Assembly (NCBI GenBank): GCA_036924835.1
Contig: JBAGRR010000001.1
Coordinates: 124,001-188,000, forward strand
Origin: Nitrobacteraceae bacterium AZCC 1564
GTDB taxonomy: Bacteria > Pseudomonadota > Alphaproteobacteria > Rhizobiales > Xanthobacteraceae
Length of the DNA stretch: 64,000 nt
Direction of reading: 5' to 3'
In this document: one piece after another, positions 8,169-18,327 of the stretch
Layout of the letters: every line of letters begins with the position of its first letter
Numbering within the stretch: position 1 is the first letter of the stretch
Position numbers and translations under genes: made by a program
The notes under the pieces: generated by a model
What the model was told of the DNA's origin: nothing
Seen by the model: only the letters and a program-made list of their open reading frames with translations
Databases searched by the model: none

Positions 8169-8798
8169 TTATCGCACAGATACCGAGCTCTGCCTTGCTG
8201 CGCGAAGCAGTCGCCAGATAAGAATAGCCAACAATTCCAGTCCAACGAGGGCGGTCATCAACAGCAAGGCTGAGGATGTCGCAACATCGGAGCCTCGTCC
8301 TTGCAAGACATAGCCAGCAATCAATAACGGTCCGGTCCAAGTCAAGCTGCCGATCAATATTGCTGTGGTGAATTCCACGACTGCAAGATTGATCACACCT
8401 GCTGGAATTGAAAGATAAACGCGGACCACAGGAATGGTTTGTCCGACAACCGTGACCCAGAAGTGGTTGCGGCGATAGGCTTCCGCGATGCGCCGGTAGA
8501 GAGTGGGCTTGAGAAAAATATAGTGCCCAAAGCGCGCGACGAAGGATTCGCTTCGTTCTGCTCCCAAAGCGAAGCCAAGACCATACCAACACAGCGAACC
8601 AATGGTTGAGCCGATAGCCGCTGAGGCAACGGTCATGGTCAGATCGCCTTGTCCCCATGCGACTGTGATGCCCAGCAGCACAAACACAAGATACGATGGC
8701 ACAAGCGGGAATATCTTTTCGGCAATCGCTATTCCCACAACGCCAACTGGACCAGCCTCTGCCATCAGCGACACGAATGCATGAGTGTCTATTGTCAT
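8169..8798 (-). CDS. DedA/VTT-family membrane protein
   Basis: 209-residue integral membrane protein of the DedA (SNARE-associated, VTT) family, thought to act as lipid scramblases or lipid-carrier transporters. Visible marks are the re-entrant motif EKIFPLVPSYLVFVLLG near the N-terminus, GSTIGSLCWYGLGFALG, and the conserved loop VVGQTIPVVRVYLSIPAG. The ATG at 8798 overlaps the stop of the upstream methyltransferase gene as TAATG, so the two are coupled. Pairing with a phospholipid methyltransferase suggests a joint role in membrane-lipid modification or flipping (inference). Confidence 0.85.
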   Translation of the reverse strand: MTIDTHAFVSLMAEAGPVGVVGIAIAEKIFPLVPSYLVFVLLGITVAWGQGDLTMTVASAAIGSTIGSLCWYGLGFALGAERSESFVARFGHYIFLKPTLYRRIAEAYRRNHFWVTVVGQTIPVVRVYLSIPAGVINLAVVEFTTAILIGSLTWTGPLLIAGYVLQGRGSDVATSSALLLMTALVGLELLAILIWRLLRAARQSSVSVR

Positions 8799-9388
8799 TA
8801 GAGTTGCGCCAGCTTGCATGGTTTTCGGCGCGTGATGCGGTAGACGGAGGCGGGTGGAACGTTGAGGAAGACACGACCGATACAGGTTGCTTTCAGGCCG
8901 AGGCGATTGAGGTGCGACTTGGAAATCGGGCACTGCATGCCGTAGGTGAATTGATAAAAAGCTCCGCCGGCCCTCAAGTTGCTGAAGGTGCCAGTGAGAA
9001 TGGCCATGACTTTCTTCGGAGACATATTGAGAAGCGGTAGTCCGCTGATAACTGCGCCGAAGGGTTGATCCCTGAACAGATCGTGCGAGATGATCCATGA
9101 GGCATCCATCCAGAGCACGCGCGCCCTCGGAAAACGCAGTTGCAGCAATCTCATGAAATCGGAGCCGTATTCGATCAGCGTCAAATCGGACTCTTTCACA
9201 CCGCGTTCTAGCAATGCTTCGGTGAAAATGCCGGTGCCGGGACCAAGTTCGAGGATCGGTCCTGATGCGGCAGTGATCTCACTTGTGATCAGGTTTGCGA
9301 GACTTGGGCTGGACGGAGCAATCGCTCCTACGGTCCGAGGATTCGAAGCCAGCGCGCGGAGGAAGAGAAAGACATCGCGTGTGGTCAT
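8798..9388 (-). CDS. Phospholipid N-methyltransferase-like SAM-dependent methyltransferase
   Basis: 196 residues of the class I SAM methyltransferase fold. The SAM-binding motif ILELGPGTGIFTEALLERG and the following acidic strand (LTLIEYGSDFMRLL) match the COG3963 family that includes rhizobial PmtA, which methylates phosphatidylethanolamine toward phosphatidylcholine. The region around SGLPLLNMSPKKV and FTYGMQCPI also fits. Whether it is the main PmtA or a paralogue cannot be told from sequence alone. Coupled by TAATG overlap to the DedA-type gene. Confidence 0.75.
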   Translation of the reverse strand: MTTRDVFLFLRALASNPRTVGAIAPSSPSLANLITSEITAASGPILELGPGTGIFTEALLERGVKESDLTLIEYGSDFMRLLQLRFPRARVLWMDASWIISHDLFRDQPFGAVISGLPLLNMSPKKVMAILTGTFSNLRAGGAFYQFTYGMQCPISKSHLNRLGLKATCIGRVFLNVPPASVYRITRRKPCKLAQL

Positions 9389-9532
9389 GTCAGTGGATCA
9401 TCCATCCTGTCAGAGCGGAATGCCGAAATCGGCGTGGCGCGATTTGTGACGGATGGAGGTTGTGTGAACATTGCGACCTGCGGTGTGTCGCAAGAATTTC
9501 AACGACAATGGCGAGCGGCAGCCCTGCTGACT

Positions 9533-10903
9533 TTACGCAACGCGTGGCGCAGGCGGGAAGCTCATCCGCACGCGGGCTCCGCCTTCGGGACCATCGAGCA
9601 TGGCGATCTGGCCATCATGAAGCCGCACGATCTCCTGAACCAGGTTGAGCCCGAGACCCGCCCCTCGATCGAAGCCGTGCAGGCGATAGAAGGGCTCGAA
9701 GATGCGTTGACGGTGCTTGAGCGGCACGCCGGGCCCTTGGTCCGTCACCGAGATTGTCGCAGGTTCGTCGACGCATACCGAGATGGCGCCTTTTCGGCCA
9801 CCATACTGGATTGCATTCTGGATCAGGTTGGTAAGGGCTCGCTCCAGCGAACCTTCGTCTCCTCGCACGCAGGCACGTTCGATGTCAGATTCAAACGATA
9901 GCTCGTAGCCGGCGGAAATGGCGAGAGGAGCAAGATCGCCGACGACCTTCCTGCCGATCGATACGAGATCCACGTCCTTGAATTGGTTGGTCACCTGGCC
10001 GATGCGCTGGAGATCGAGGAGCTGCTCGGCCAGTGTCGAGAGCCGTGCAACATCCTCAAGAACACGGCTGATCTCGGGACTGGACGGAAGCGATTCCAGC
10101 CGGGTTTGAAGAATGGCGATGGGCGTTCGCAATTCGTGCGCAGCATCGACGAGAAAGCGCTTGTGCCGTTGGTAGCCTTCATCAAGACGGCGCAAGGCGT
10201 CGTTCATGGCCGAGATAAGAGGAGCGATCTCAGTTGGGACATCCTGCAGCGGTAATCGCGTGCCCCGCTTGTCGATATCGATCGTCGCGGCGTGTGATGC
10301 TGCTTGGCCTAGTCCTTCAAGAGATTTGCGAACCACGATCGGCGTCGCAAGCAGTGTGGCAAGCGTCATCAGCAACACGGCTGGCGCAACAGCGGTCAGA
10401 AACAAGGTCGATGTCGCGCTCGCGACGCGACGCCACGATACGCTGCCGCCCGGGCCGGTCATGATTTGGATATCGCCGTTCGGCGTGCTGACCCATTTAA
10501 CTCTTGCTGTCGGGCGCGGCCGATCGCCGATGTTCCAGCCCAGCCGTGCCTGACCGATGCTATCGAGAGCACCGCCGATCTTAGCAAACGGCTCCGGCAC
10601 CGGTCCTTGGGATACCGTATGGCCCGAGCGATCTCTGACGACAAACCAGAGATCGGGTAATGTCGTGCGTTGCCGAACGAGAGCAGGCGTCTCCTGCATA
10701 CTGATCCGCCCGTCCGCGCTGCGATGGATGGCATTGCGGATAATCTCGATTGTGTCGTCATCCGGTTCGAGCGAGACCAAATACCCGCCGGCCCAGAGTC
10801 CGCCGATCACGAGCAGCACGATGGCCGTCAGCATGCCTGCCTGCAGTGCCACAAGCCGGCGGATCAGGTGCCATCGCAAGGAGCGCGCGTTCGTCGTCGT
10901 CAT
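9533..10903 (-). CDS. Sensor histidine kinase of an OmpR-class two-component system
   Basis: 456 residues: first membrane helix about 18-45, a periplasmic sensor region of some 120 residues, second helix about 168-190, HAMP-like linker, then the dimerisation box AAHELRTPI with phospho-accepting H256, and an ATPase domain with the N box NLIQNAIQ, DQGPGVP and GLGLNLVQEI. This is the QseC/PhoQ/TctE-like layout. The ATG overlaps the stop of the response-regulator gene by ATGA, so the two are co-produced. The stimulus cannot be inferred from the periplasmic region. Confidence 0.92.
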   Translation of the reverse strand: MTTTNARSLRWHLIRRLVALQAGMLTAIVLLVIGGLWAGGYLVSLEPDDDTIEIIRNAIHRSADGRISMQETPALVRQRTTLPDLWFVVRDRSGHTVSQGPVPEPFAKIGGALDSIGQARLGWNIGDRPRPTARVKWVSTPNGDIQIMTGPGGSVSWRRVASATSTLFLTAVAPAVLLMTLATLLATPIVVRKSLEGLGQAASHAATIDIDKRGTRLPLQDVPTEIAPLISAMNDALRRLDEGYQRHKRFLVDAAHELRTPIAILQTRLESLPSSPEISRVLEDVARLSTLAEQLLDLQRIGQVTNQFKDVDLVSIGRKVVGDLAPLAISAGYELSFESDIERACVRGDEGSLERALTNLIQNAIQYGGRKGAISVCVDEPATISVTDQGPGVPLKHRQRIFEPFYRLHGFDRGAGLGLNLVQEIVRLHDGQIAMLDGPEGGARVRMSFPPAPRVA

Positions 10904-11574
10904 GAGGAGCGCCTGAGCAGATAGCCCACGCCGCGAATGGCATGGATTTCGACGCCTGCATTGGCTTCCGACAGTTTGCGTCGAAGCCGGGAGATGTGGG
11001 TGTCCAGTGCATTCGACTGTATTTCATCGTCGAAATTGTACACGGCGTCTTCGAGCGCTGATCTTGGGACCGTGCGCCCCATTCGGCGTAACAGCGTTTC
11101 GAGAACCAGAAGCTCGCGGCGGGGCAGATCAAGTAGCTTGCCGTCAACGCTGGCCTCGCGATTGCCGGCGTCAAAGGATAAGTGGCCAAGCGACATCGTT
11201 TCCGGTGGCAGGTCGGCAGGCCGGCGGAGAACTGCACGCAGTCGCGCCAGGAGCTCTTCGATGGCAAACGGCTTGCCGAGATAATCGTCTGCGCCTGTAT
11301 TCAGCCCAGTCACACGATCGGCGAGGTCGCCCCGAGCCGTCAGCACGATGACGGGCGTGTTCGTACCGCGTGCGCGCAGCTTGGGAATGAGTGTCAGTCC
11401 GTCGCCGTCAGGCAACTGTCTGTCGAGCAGGATTGCGCTGTAGGCGGCGGTAGAGACGGCTTCGTCCGCATCCGCAAGCGATCCCACGCAGTCAACCAGG
11501 ATGTCGTAGCCTATGAGGGCAGCAGACAGCGCGGCCGCCATCTCCGGTTCATCCTCCACAAGCAGTAGCCGCAC
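10900..11574 (-). CDS. OmpR/PhoB-family response regulator
   Basis: 224 residues: receiver domain with acidic pocket VEDE and phospho-acceptor D51 (LLDRQLPDGDG), conserved LTARGD and the lysine in GKPF, followed by a winged-helix DNA-binding domain (RELLVLETLLRR, IQSNALDTHISRLRRKL, IRGVGYLL). Start is GTG at 11574, exactly where the receiver fold begins; the frame is open upstream but without conserved residues. It follows moeA by 76 nt on the same strand and is coupled to the kinase gene. Targets unknown. Confidence 0.93.
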   Translation of the reverse strand: MRLLLVEDEPEMAAALSAALIGYDILVDCVGSLADADEAVSTAAYSAILLDRQLPDGDGLTLIPKLRARGTNTPVIVLTARGDLADRVTGLNTGADDYLGKPFAIEELLARLRAVLRRPADLPPETMSLGHLSFDAGNREASVDGKLLDLPRRELLVLETLLRRMGRTVPRSALEDAVYNFDDEIQSNALDTHISRLRRKLSEANAGVEIHAIRGVGYLLRRSS

Positions 11575-11650
11575 CGTCGCAACCTCACAAATGGCGTGCC
11601 GTGGCTTTAAGCCCTCAACATTGCGCCAAGATTGCGCGCCGTCGCAAAGG

Positions 11651-12859
11651 TCAGCCGGGGAGCCTGAGAATGGTGCAGGGCGAGCCTTTGGCGGCAGGAG
11701 CGGCAAATGGAGGCCTGATGATCAACGCGTTGGCCGACGACAGATAGGCGACCAGCGAACTGTCTTGATGGCCTACCGGGACGGCGGTGGACACGCCGAC
11801 GCTGTCCGTTGTCAGCCGGGCGCGAAGGTAGTCTTGCCGCTTGTCGTTGGCGGGCAGATCGTGACCGAGCGTCGCTGTCTCGAAGTGGTGATCGACTGTC
11901 GCGCGGCCAGACAGGGCGCGGATCAGCGGCACCAGAAACAGGTACGCGCAAATGTAGGACGACACAGGATTGCCGGGCAGTCCCAGCACGCGCATTGACC
12001 CGAGCCGGCCGTGCATCATCGGCTTGCCTGGACGCAGCGCGATTTGCCAGAAGGCCATGTCAGTGCCCTCCGCATCGAGCGCACGTTTGACGACGTCGTG
12101 GTCGCCCACTGAAGCTCCGCCCGTCGTGATCAGAATATCGACGCCCAGATCGCGCGCGCGTCTGATGCCGGCCGTGGTCGACTCGAGCGTGTCGTTCGCG
12201 ACGCCGAGGTCGATCGCCTCGGCCCCTTCACTGCGAACCAGCGCGCGCAAGGCATATCCGTTCGAATATACGATCTGTCCGGGAGCAGGGGTTTCGCCCG
12301 GCATCACCAGTTCGTCGCCGGTGGCGAGGATCGCCACCTTCGGGCGGCGGTGCACCGGGAGCCGCGGATGGTTCATGCTCGCGGCCAGCGATAAATCCCG
12401 ATCCGTGAGCAATGCGCCGCCTTTCAGCAGCACGTCACCTTCGCGAAAATCGATGCCGGCGGCGCGGATGTTCTTGCCTCTCTCACTGGCTTCGTTGATC
12501 GTGACGATATCGTTGTCGCGTGTGGCGTCTTCCTGAATGACCACGGCATCGGCGCCATCGGGAACAACACCGCCCGTGAAGATGCGGGCTGCTTCGCCGG
12601 CGGCCAACGCGCCGTTAAGCGGCTGTCCGGCGGCAACCTCGCCTATGATTTTCAAGCGAGCGCCAAGCACGGCGTCCGCGGCGCGCACCGCGTAACCATC
12701 CATTGCCGACATCGCGGCGGGCGGTTGCGTGCGCAGGGAAGGGAGGTCGCGCGCCAGAGTGCGATGGTAGGCCTCGTCGAGTGGCACGAGCTCTTCTGGA
12801 AGTGCGTCGGCCCCCTTGAGAACGGCTGCATACGCATCGGCGACCGGCATCAGTGCCAT
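11651..12859 (-). CDS. moeA: Molybdopterin molybdenumtransferase MoeA
   Basis: Inserts molybdate into adenylylated molybdopterin to complete the molybdenum cofactor, required here by FdoG. 402 residues with the substrate-binding SAMDGYAVRAAD near 65-80, GDELVMPGETPAPGQIVYSN in the middle, ITTGGASVGDHD of the MPT-binding domain, and the C-terminal PGNPVSSYICAY and RPPF parts. The start chosen is the ATG at 12859 behind AAGGA; an upstream ATG would overlap moaC. It follows moaC by 10 nt, so both cofactor genes are co-transcribed. Confidence 0.95.
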   Translation of the reverse strand: MALMPVADAYAAVLKGADALPEELVPLDEAYHRTLARDLPSLRTQPPAAMSAMDGYAVRAADAVLGARLKIIGEVAAGQPLNGALAAGEAARIFTGGVVPDGADAVVIQEDATRDNDIVTINEASERGKNIRAAGIDFREGDVLLKGGALLTDRDLSLAASMNHPRLPVHRRPKVAILATGDELVMPGETPAPGQIVYSNGYALRALVRSEGAEAIDLGVANDTLESTTAGIRRARDLGVDILITTGGASVGDHDVVKRALDAEGTDMAFWQIALRPGKPMMHGRLGSMRVLGLPGNPVSSYICAYLFLVPLIRALSGRATVDHHFETATLGHDLPANDKRQDYLRARLTTDSVGVSTAVPVGHQDSSLVAYLSSANALIIRPPFAAPAAKGSPCTILRLPG

Positions 12860-12869
12860 TGTGCAATCC

Positions 12870-13382
12870 TTACGCTCCGGCGCGGTAGTGGCCGGACTTT
12901 CCACCCTTTTTTTCGACGAGGTGGATGCCTTCGATCCTAATCCCTCGTTCCACCGCTTTGACCATATCGTAGATCGTAAGGCACGCGACCGAAACAGCGG
13001 TCAGCGCTTCCATTTCGACGCCGGTCGGGCCCTTGACCTTCACGGTGGCGCGGACGTGACAGCCCGGCAGTTTCGCGTCGGGCTCGATATCGACGACGAC
13101 TTTCGACAGCGCGAGCGGATGGCACAACGGAATGAGTTCAGACGTGCGCTTCGCCGCCATGATTCCGGCGACGCGCGCGGTGCCGAGCACGTCACCCTTG
13201 GCCGCATTGCCCTTGACGATGAGATCGAGGGTCTCGCGGGTCATGATCACGCGGCCTTCGGCGACCGCAACGCGCTCCGTGTCCGCTTTCGCGGACACGT
13301 CGACCATGCGGGCTTCGCCTTTCGCGTCGATATGGGTGAGGCCAGAGCTTTTCTTCGAAGCTTTGTCTGACGTCGTGGCCAC
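12870..13382 (-). CDS. moaC: Cyclic pyranopterin monophosphate synthase MoaC
   Basis: Second enzyme of molybdenum-cofactor synthesis, turning the MoaA product into cyclic pyranopterin monophosphate. 170 residues, slightly longer than typical because of a Lys/Ser-rich N-terminus; the core [30 protein letters not shown] and [19 protein letters not shown] holds the family's substrate-binding and catalytic residues, including the LCHP histidine and the KGP lysine loop. It sits 3 nt after trpC and before moeA, an arrangement (trpD-trpC-moaC-moeA) that from memory is common in this order. Confidence 0.96.
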   Translation of the reverse strand: MATTSDKASKKSSGLTHIDAKGEARMVDVSAKADTERVAVAEGRVIMTRETLDLIVKGNAAKGDVLGTARVAGIMAAKRTSELIPLCHPLALSKVVVDIEPDAKLPGCHVRATVKVKGPTGVEMEALTAVSVACLTIYDMVKAVERGIRIEGIHLVEKKGGKSGHYRAGA

Positions 13383-13385
13383 GGT

Positions 13386-14207
13386 TCAACGCGTCCCGGT
13401 TGCGCGTTGGACGTTATCGCGGGCGAGCAGGGTTCGCGTCGCCGCGGTGACGTCAGCCTGACGCATCAGGCTTTCACCAACAAGGAAAGTGGACATGCCG
13501 ACCTTAGCAAGCCGTGACAGGTCATCCGGCGTGAAGATGCCGCTCTCGCCGACCATAACCCGCTCTTTCGGGATCATTGGGGCGAGTTGTTCACTGGTGG
13601 CCAGCGTCGTCTCGAATGTGCGGAGATTCCGGTTATTGACGCCGAGCAGTGGCGAACGCAGCTTGAGCGCACGGTCGAGCTCTTCCTTGTTATGGACTTC
13701 GAGCAGCACGTCCATGCCGTGGGCAAACGCCGCATCCTCGATATCCTTCGCTGCCGCATCGTCGAGGGCAGCCAGGATGATGAGAATGCAATCCGCGCCG
13801 TGCGCGCGGGCCTCGGCCACTTGATAGGTGTCGTACATGAAGTCCTTGCGCAGCACGGGCAGCGACACGGCGGCACGGGCGGCGACCATGAAATCGAGAT
13901 GTCCCTGGAACGACGGCGTATCCGTCAGGACCGAGAGACAGGCCGCACCACCAGCCTCATAAGCCTTTGCCAGTGCCGGAGGATCGAAATCGGCGCGGAT
14001 TAAGCCCTTCGAGGGAGAGGCCTTCTTGATCTCCGCAATCAGCGCGTACTCGCCTTGGGCGTGCTTCTTGCGAATGGCGTTGACGAAGCCGCGCGGCGGA
14101 GGCGCTGCCTTTGCGCGAGCTTCGACCTCTGCGAGGGGATGGGCACGCTTGGCAGCAGCGATTTCTTCGCGCTTATAGGCTTCGATCTTTGTAAGGATAT
14201 CGGACAA
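13386..14207 (-). CDS. trpC: Indole-3-glycerol phosphate synthase
   Basis: Closes the indole ring in tryptophan synthesis from the rearranged anthranilate-phosphoribose. 273 residues of a TIM barrel; visible family blocks are [17 protein letters not shown] with the catalytic lysines, [50 protein letters not shown], and [14 protein letters not shown]. It is a stand-alone TrpC without a fused TrpF. Located 12 nt after trpD and 3 nt before moaC. Confidence 0.97.
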   Translation of the reverse strand: MSDILTKIEAYKREEIAAAKRAHPLAEVEARAKAAPPPRGFVNAIRKKHAQGEYALIAEIKKASPSKGLIRADFDPPALAKAYEAGGAACLSVLTDTPSFQGHLDFMVAARAAVSLPVLRKDFMYDTYQVAEARAHGADCILIILAALDDAAAKDIEDAAFAHGMDVLLEVHNKEELDRALKLRSPLLGVNNRNLRTFETTLATSEQLAPMIPKERVMVGESGIFTPDDLSRLAKVGMSTFLVGESLMRQADVTAATRTLLARDNVQRATGTR

Positions 14208-14219
14208 CGGAGTTGCTCC

Positions 14220-15233
14220 TCAAGCATTCGAGACAGCGACAAGGCGCTTCAGCTTGTCCGCGGCCGCGCCGCTGTCGAGAGACTTTGCACCAATTGCAAC
14301 GCCTTCCTTGAGGTCTTTCGCCTTTCCGGCGACCACAAGGGCGGCGGCGGCATTGATTAGAGCAACATTGCGGTATGCGCTGGGCTTGCCTTCGAGAACA
14401 CCGAGAAGTGACTTTGCATTTGCATCCGCATCGCCACCCTTGAGCTCCGCGCTGGTTGCGCGCGGCAGGCCAGCGTCTTCGGGCGTGACTTCAAACGAGC
14501 GGATATTGCCCTTCTCCAGCGCCGCCACGAAGGTGGGGCCGGTGAGGGTGATCTCGTCGAGCCCATCGGAGCCGTGGACAACCCAAACGGATTCTGCGCC
14601 GAGGTTCTTCAGCACCTGGGCCAGCGGCTGCACCCAGTGCTTCGAAAACACGCCGACCATCTGCCGCTTGACGCCGGCAGGGTTGGAAAGCGGGCCCAGC
14701 AGATTGAAAATCGTGCGGGTGGCCAATTCGACCCTGGTCGGGCCGACATTCTTCATCGCAGGATGATGCGTCGGCGCGAACATGAAGCCGATGCCCGCTT
14801 CGGCGATGCAGCGCCCAACATCATCGGGTGTGATGTCGATCTTGATGCCAAGGGACGTCAAGACGTCGGCCGCGCCGGATTTCGACGACAGAGCGCGATT
14901 GCCGTGTTTCGCGACCGGCACGCCGGTGCCGGCGAGGATGAATGAGGCGCAGGTCGAGACGTTGACCGATCCGGAGCCATCGCCTCCGGTCCCGACGATG
15001 TCCACCGCATCGGCAGGTGCCTTTACAGGCAGCATCTTGGCTCGCATGGCCGAAACCGCGCCGGTGATTTCGTCGACCGTCTCACCGCGCACGCGTAATG
15101 CCATCAAGAGACCACCCATCTGGGAGGGCGTCGCCTCGCCGGACATCATGCAGTCGAAGGCTGTGGTTGCTTCCTCACGCGATAGAGCGGCGCCGGTCGC
15201 GACCTTTCCAATGATGGCTTTGAAGTCGTTCAT
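14220..15233 (-). CDS. trpD: Anthranilate phosphoribosyltransferase
   Basis: Transfers phosphoribose from PRPP to anthranilate. 337 residues with the PRPP loop [15 protein letters not shown], the [17 protein letters not shown] anthranilate/magnesium motif, and [18 protein letters not shown], which lines the anthranilate channel. Length and motifs match functional TrpD. It lies directly after ppiD (17 nt) and before trpC. trpE and trpG are not in the window. Confidence 0.97.
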   Translation of the reverse strand: MNDFKAIIGKVATGAALSREEATTAFDCMMSGEATPSQMGGLLMALRVRGETVDEITGAVSAMRAKMLPVKAPADAVDIVGTGGDGSGSVNVSTCASFILAGTGVPVAKHGNRALSSKSGAADVLTSLGIKIDITPDDVGRCIAEAGIGFMFAPTHHPAMKNVGPTRVELATRTIFNLLGPLSNPAGVKRQMVGVFSKHWVQPLAQVLKNLGAESVWVVHGSDGLDEITLTGPTFVAALEKGNIRSFEVTPEDAGLPRATSAELKGGDADANAKSLLGVLEGKPSAYRNVALINAAAALVVAGKAKDLKEGVAIGAKSLDSGAAADKLKRLVAVSNA

Positions 15234-15250
15234 GTGACTTTCGCTTGAAG

Positions 15251-17158
15251 CTATTGCGCGGATGCTGCGCCGGTGGCCACGGCGAACGCTTGCTGATTGA
15301 TCGTCGTGCCAACGTTCGATTCAAGTTTGGTCACAAACTGCGCGATCTGCTCGTCGCTCAGGGCGCGCTCAAGCGTCTCTTTTAGTTTCTTCACGTCGTC
15401 CGACGCCATATCAACTGTTGGCGTGATCACATCGGTGACCTTGAACACGATCCAGTCGGTGCCGTTAGCGCCTTCGGTCTGGCCTATGCCATCCTTCGGG
15501 GTCCGGAACGCAGCCGCGATCAGGCGCTCGGGTACGCCCTTGATTTCGGCGTCGCGCTTGAAGGCGGTCGCGGTTTCAACCTTCACGCCCAATGCAGCGG
15601 CCTCGGCATCGAGTTTACCACCTTTTTCAAGCTTTCCGACCATCTCGGTTGCCTTGGCCTGCAGACGCTTTGAAATCTCTTCGGCGCGCCAGCGTTTCTC
15701 GACCTGATCCTTGACTTCTTCGAGTGTGCGATCCCGCGATGGGGTGACGCCCAGCACGTCGAACCAGAGTTCGCCGCCGTTGAATTGCACCGAATCGTTT
15801 TCGACGCCGACATTGCTCGCGAAGGCCGGGGAGACGACGTCGATGCCCTGCGGCAGACCAGTGACGGGCTTGCCATCCGGGCCGCGGCCGGAGCGATCGA
15901 CGGCCTCGATGGTGATGGCTTTCAGTCCCAGCTTTTGTGCGGCTTCCGCGATATTGGCGCCGCCGCCGCGCTCGTCTTCGATCTTGTTGTGGAGATCCTG
16001 AATCTGCGCGCGTGCACGCTCCATCGCGATCTCGCGCTTGATGACGTCCGCAAGGCTCTCATAGCTTGGGTTCGCGCCGGACTCGACCTTGGTGACCTTC
16101 AGCAGTGCGGTCACAAGCGCTCCCTTCACGGGTTCGCTGACAGTATCGGGTGCAAGCGAGAAGGCGGCATCGGCGATTGCGGGATCGCCAATCGCGGCCT
16201 TGGTGACGGTGCCGAGGTCAATGTCCGAAGGCGTCAGCTTGCGTTCCTTCGCAATGTCTTCGAACGATGTCCCTGCTGCGATCTTTTCGCGGGCGGCCTT
16301 TGCCTCGTCCATGTTCGGGAATGCGATCTGGTAAACCTGACGGCGCTCCGGAGTGGCGTAGCGCTCGCGCCGCTGCTCGAAGATCTTCCTGGCATCTTCG
16401 TCGGAGACAGTGATGGATTTCGCGAGCTCATCAGGTGTCAGAGTAAGCACCGCGAGCTTGCGATACTCCGGCGCGCGGAATAGCGCCTTGCGGTCTTCGA
16501 AATAGGCCGCCAACGCTTCAGGCGAGGGCGGATCGATCGTTCCAGCCTGGGCCTCGGTCAGATTGACGTATTGGACGGAGCGCTGTTCGTTCTGGAAGCG
16601 GATCAGGGCTTCGAGCTGGGTCTTCGATGGCTCAGCTCCTGTGGCAACCGTGCCGGTGAGCTGCCGGCGCAGGGACACCCGGCGCTGCTCTGCAATATAG
16701 CGCTGTTCGTTGTAGCCAAACTGCCGAATCAACTGGTTGAACCGGTCGGGATCGAACTTGCCGTCGAGGCCCTTGAAATTCGGATCCTCGGAAATCGCGC
16801 GGACCACATCCGCATCCGATTGTCCCAATCCCATGCGGCGCGCGCCTTCATCGAGGGCTGCTTCAGCGATCACTTGCTGCAGCACTTGGCGGTCGAGGCC
16901 GAATGCACGAGCCTGCTCCATGGTGATCGGCCGGCCGAACTGGCGACCAATCTGCTGCAGCTTGTCGGTGAAGAGATTGCGGAATTGCTCCGTGGTGATT
17001 TCGGTGCTGCCGATCTTGGCCAGGCTCGATTGTCCGAAGCCCTTGAAGATATCGGCGATACCCCAGATGCCGAAACTGACGATCAGGATGCCGAACAGGA
17101 CAGACATGATCGTCTTGCCGAGCCAGTTCGATGAGGCTTTGCGCATTCCTCGGAGCAT
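15251..17158 (-). CDS. ppiD: PpiD/SurA-type membrane-anchored peptidyl-prolyl isomerase
   Basis: Periplasmic chaperone tethered by one N-terminal helix (about 15-36, [16 protein letters not shown]). 635 residues: helical SurA_N-type domain about 40-200 ([21 protein letters not shown]), a parvulin (PPIC) domain about 260-370, where [29 protein letters not shown] begins with a parvulin-like strand, and a second long C-terminal chaperone region. In this lineage PpiD helps fold proteins emerging from the Sec channel; secG lies divergently beyond tpiA. The neighbouring 245 nt up to tpiA hold the divergent promoters. Confidence 0.93.
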   Translation of the reverse strand: MLRGMRKASSNWLGKTIMSVLFGILIVSFGIWGIADIFKGFGQSSLAKIGSTEITTEQFRNLFTDKLQQIGRQFGRPITMEQARAFGLDRQVLQQVIAEAALDEGARRMGLGQSDADVVRAISEDPNFKGLDGKFDPDRFNQLIRQFGYNEQRYIAEQRRVSLRRQLTGTVATGAEPSKTQLEALIRFQNEQRSVQYVNLTEAQAGTIDPPSPEALAAYFEDRKALFRAPEYRKLAVLTLTPDELAKSITVSDEDARKIFEQRRERYATPERRQVYQIAFPNMDEAKAAREKIAAGTSFEDIAKERKLTPSDIDLGTVTKAAIGDPAIADAAFSLAPDTVSEPVKGALVTALLKVTKVESGANPSYESLADVIKREIAMERARAQIQDLHNKIEDERGGGANIAEAAQKLGLKAITIEAVDRSGRGPDGKPVTGLPQGIDVVSPAFASNVGVENDSVQFNGGELWFDVLGVTPSRDRTLEEVKDQVEKRWRAEEISKRLQAKATEMVGKLEKGGKLDAEAAALGVKVETATAFKRDAEIKGVPERLIAAAFRTPKDGIGQTEGANGTDWIVFKVTDVITPTVDMASDDVKKLKETLERALSDEQIAQFVTKLESNVGTTINQQAFAVATGAASAQ

Positions 17159-17403
17159 GGGGCCAACTTGCTTGATGTTTCAGGAAAGGAGCGGTTCGCC
17201 AACATGGCTGAAGGGCGTTACCGCATTGTTCTGCCAACATATAAAGGGGTGACAGTTCCCTAGCAACCTTGCTGACGGCGACGCTTCAGCGCGGTTAACA
17301 GTCGGCAATGTGGAAACTACCCTTGCACTACCCTTGGGAACTAGCGCCAGGGCGCCCCCTCTGATAGGCCGCGAATAGTGCCATCTGATGAGTGAGATCG
17401 ATC

Positions 17404-18159
17404 ATGACCGACAAGCGCCGCCCGCTGATCGCAGGGAACTGGAAGATGAACGGGCTCAAAGCCTCTCTGAACGAGCTGGTGGCCATCGGTCAGGGCGTGG
17501 GCGAGATCTGGCAGAAAGCCGATCTGCTGATCTGCCCGCCCGCGACGCTGGTGTTCAGCGCCGCTGCGGCGGCAATTGGATCGAAAGTTGCGATCGGTGG
17601 CCAGGATTGCCATCCCAAAGCGTCAGGCGCGCACACCGGAGATGTTTCCGCCGAGATGCTGGCGGATGCCGGGGCGACGGCCGTCATTGTTGGGCACTCG
17701 GAGCGGCGGACGGATCACCATGAAAGCGACGAGCTGGTGCGGCTCAAGGCGGAGGCCGCCTGGCGCGCCGGGCTCGTTGCCATCGTTTGTGTCGGCGAGA
17801 CGCGGCAGGAACGGGGTGCCGGCCGGACCCTCGATGTGATCGGGACCCAGCTCGCTGGCTCGCTCCCGGATGGCCTGACAGCGGCCAATACCGTCGTTGC
17901 CTATGAACCGGTCTGGGCGATCGGCACCGGACTGACCCCGACGACAAAAGATGTCGAGGAAGTTCATGGGCTTATCCGCTCCAAGCTGGAGGAACGCTTT
18001 AGCGGCGAGGGTGGCCGGGTCCGCATTCTCTACGGCGGTTCGGTGAAGCCTTCCAACGCGGCTGAATTGATGGCTGTTGCCAATGTCGACGGTGCACTGG
18101 TCGGCGGCGCCAGCCTCAAGGCCGCGGACTTCCTTGCGATCGCCGCCGGATGCCCTTAA
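17404..18159 (+). CDS. tpiA: Triosephosphate isomerase
   Basis: Interconverts dihydroxyacetone phosphate and glyceraldehyde 3-phosphate. 251 residues of a TIM barrel: AGNWKMNG with the catalytic lysine, VIVGHSERR with the catalytic histidine, [11 protein letters not shown] with the catalytic glutamate, and the phosphate-gripping YGGSV and LVGGASL. ATG at 17404 is preferred because the fold begins immediately; an ATG 12 nt earlier is possible. Divergent from ppiD. A strong hairpin follows at 18218. Confidence 0.96.
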   Translation: MTDKRRPLIAGNWKMNGLKASLNELVAIGQGVGEIWQKADLLICPPATLVFSAAAAAIGSKVAIGGQDCHPKASGAHTGDVSAEMLADAGATAVIVGHSERRTDHHESDELVRLKAEAAWRAGLVAIVCVGETRQERGAGRTLDVIGTQLAGSLPDGLTAANTVVAYEPVWAIGTGLTPTTKDVEEVHGLIRSKLEERFSGEGGRVRILYGGSVKPSNAAELMAVANVDGALVGGASLKAADFLAIAAGCP

Positions 18160-18217
18160 ATCCCTGATAACGCTAGTTCGGGCGAACTTCTGGACCACCA
18201 CGCGGGACGCGGTTCGT

Positions 18218-18238
18218 CAGGGGTGACAATCACCCCTG
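18218..18238 (+). terminator. Hairpin downstream of tpiA
   Basis: Perfect 9-bp stem CAGGGGTGA (18218-18226) and TCACCCCTG (18230-18238) with a 3-nt loop, 58 nt after the tpiA stop and 89 nt before secG. It lacks a run of T, so it may be a weak terminator or an mRNA end-stabiliser. Confidence 0.5.
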
Positions 18239-18327
18239 CAATCGTGTACAGACCGCGCAACTTCAACCCCCGCAGGCTTCAGTGCGACCGGTTGCCCGGT
18301 GCTGATGGCTTGTGACGGAAGGTCACG

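Noticed and set aside
7615-8874. Minus-strand frame of 419 codons across DUF971 and DedA genes
   Set aside because: Covers two real genes in other frames, has no recognisable domain and changes composition halfway.
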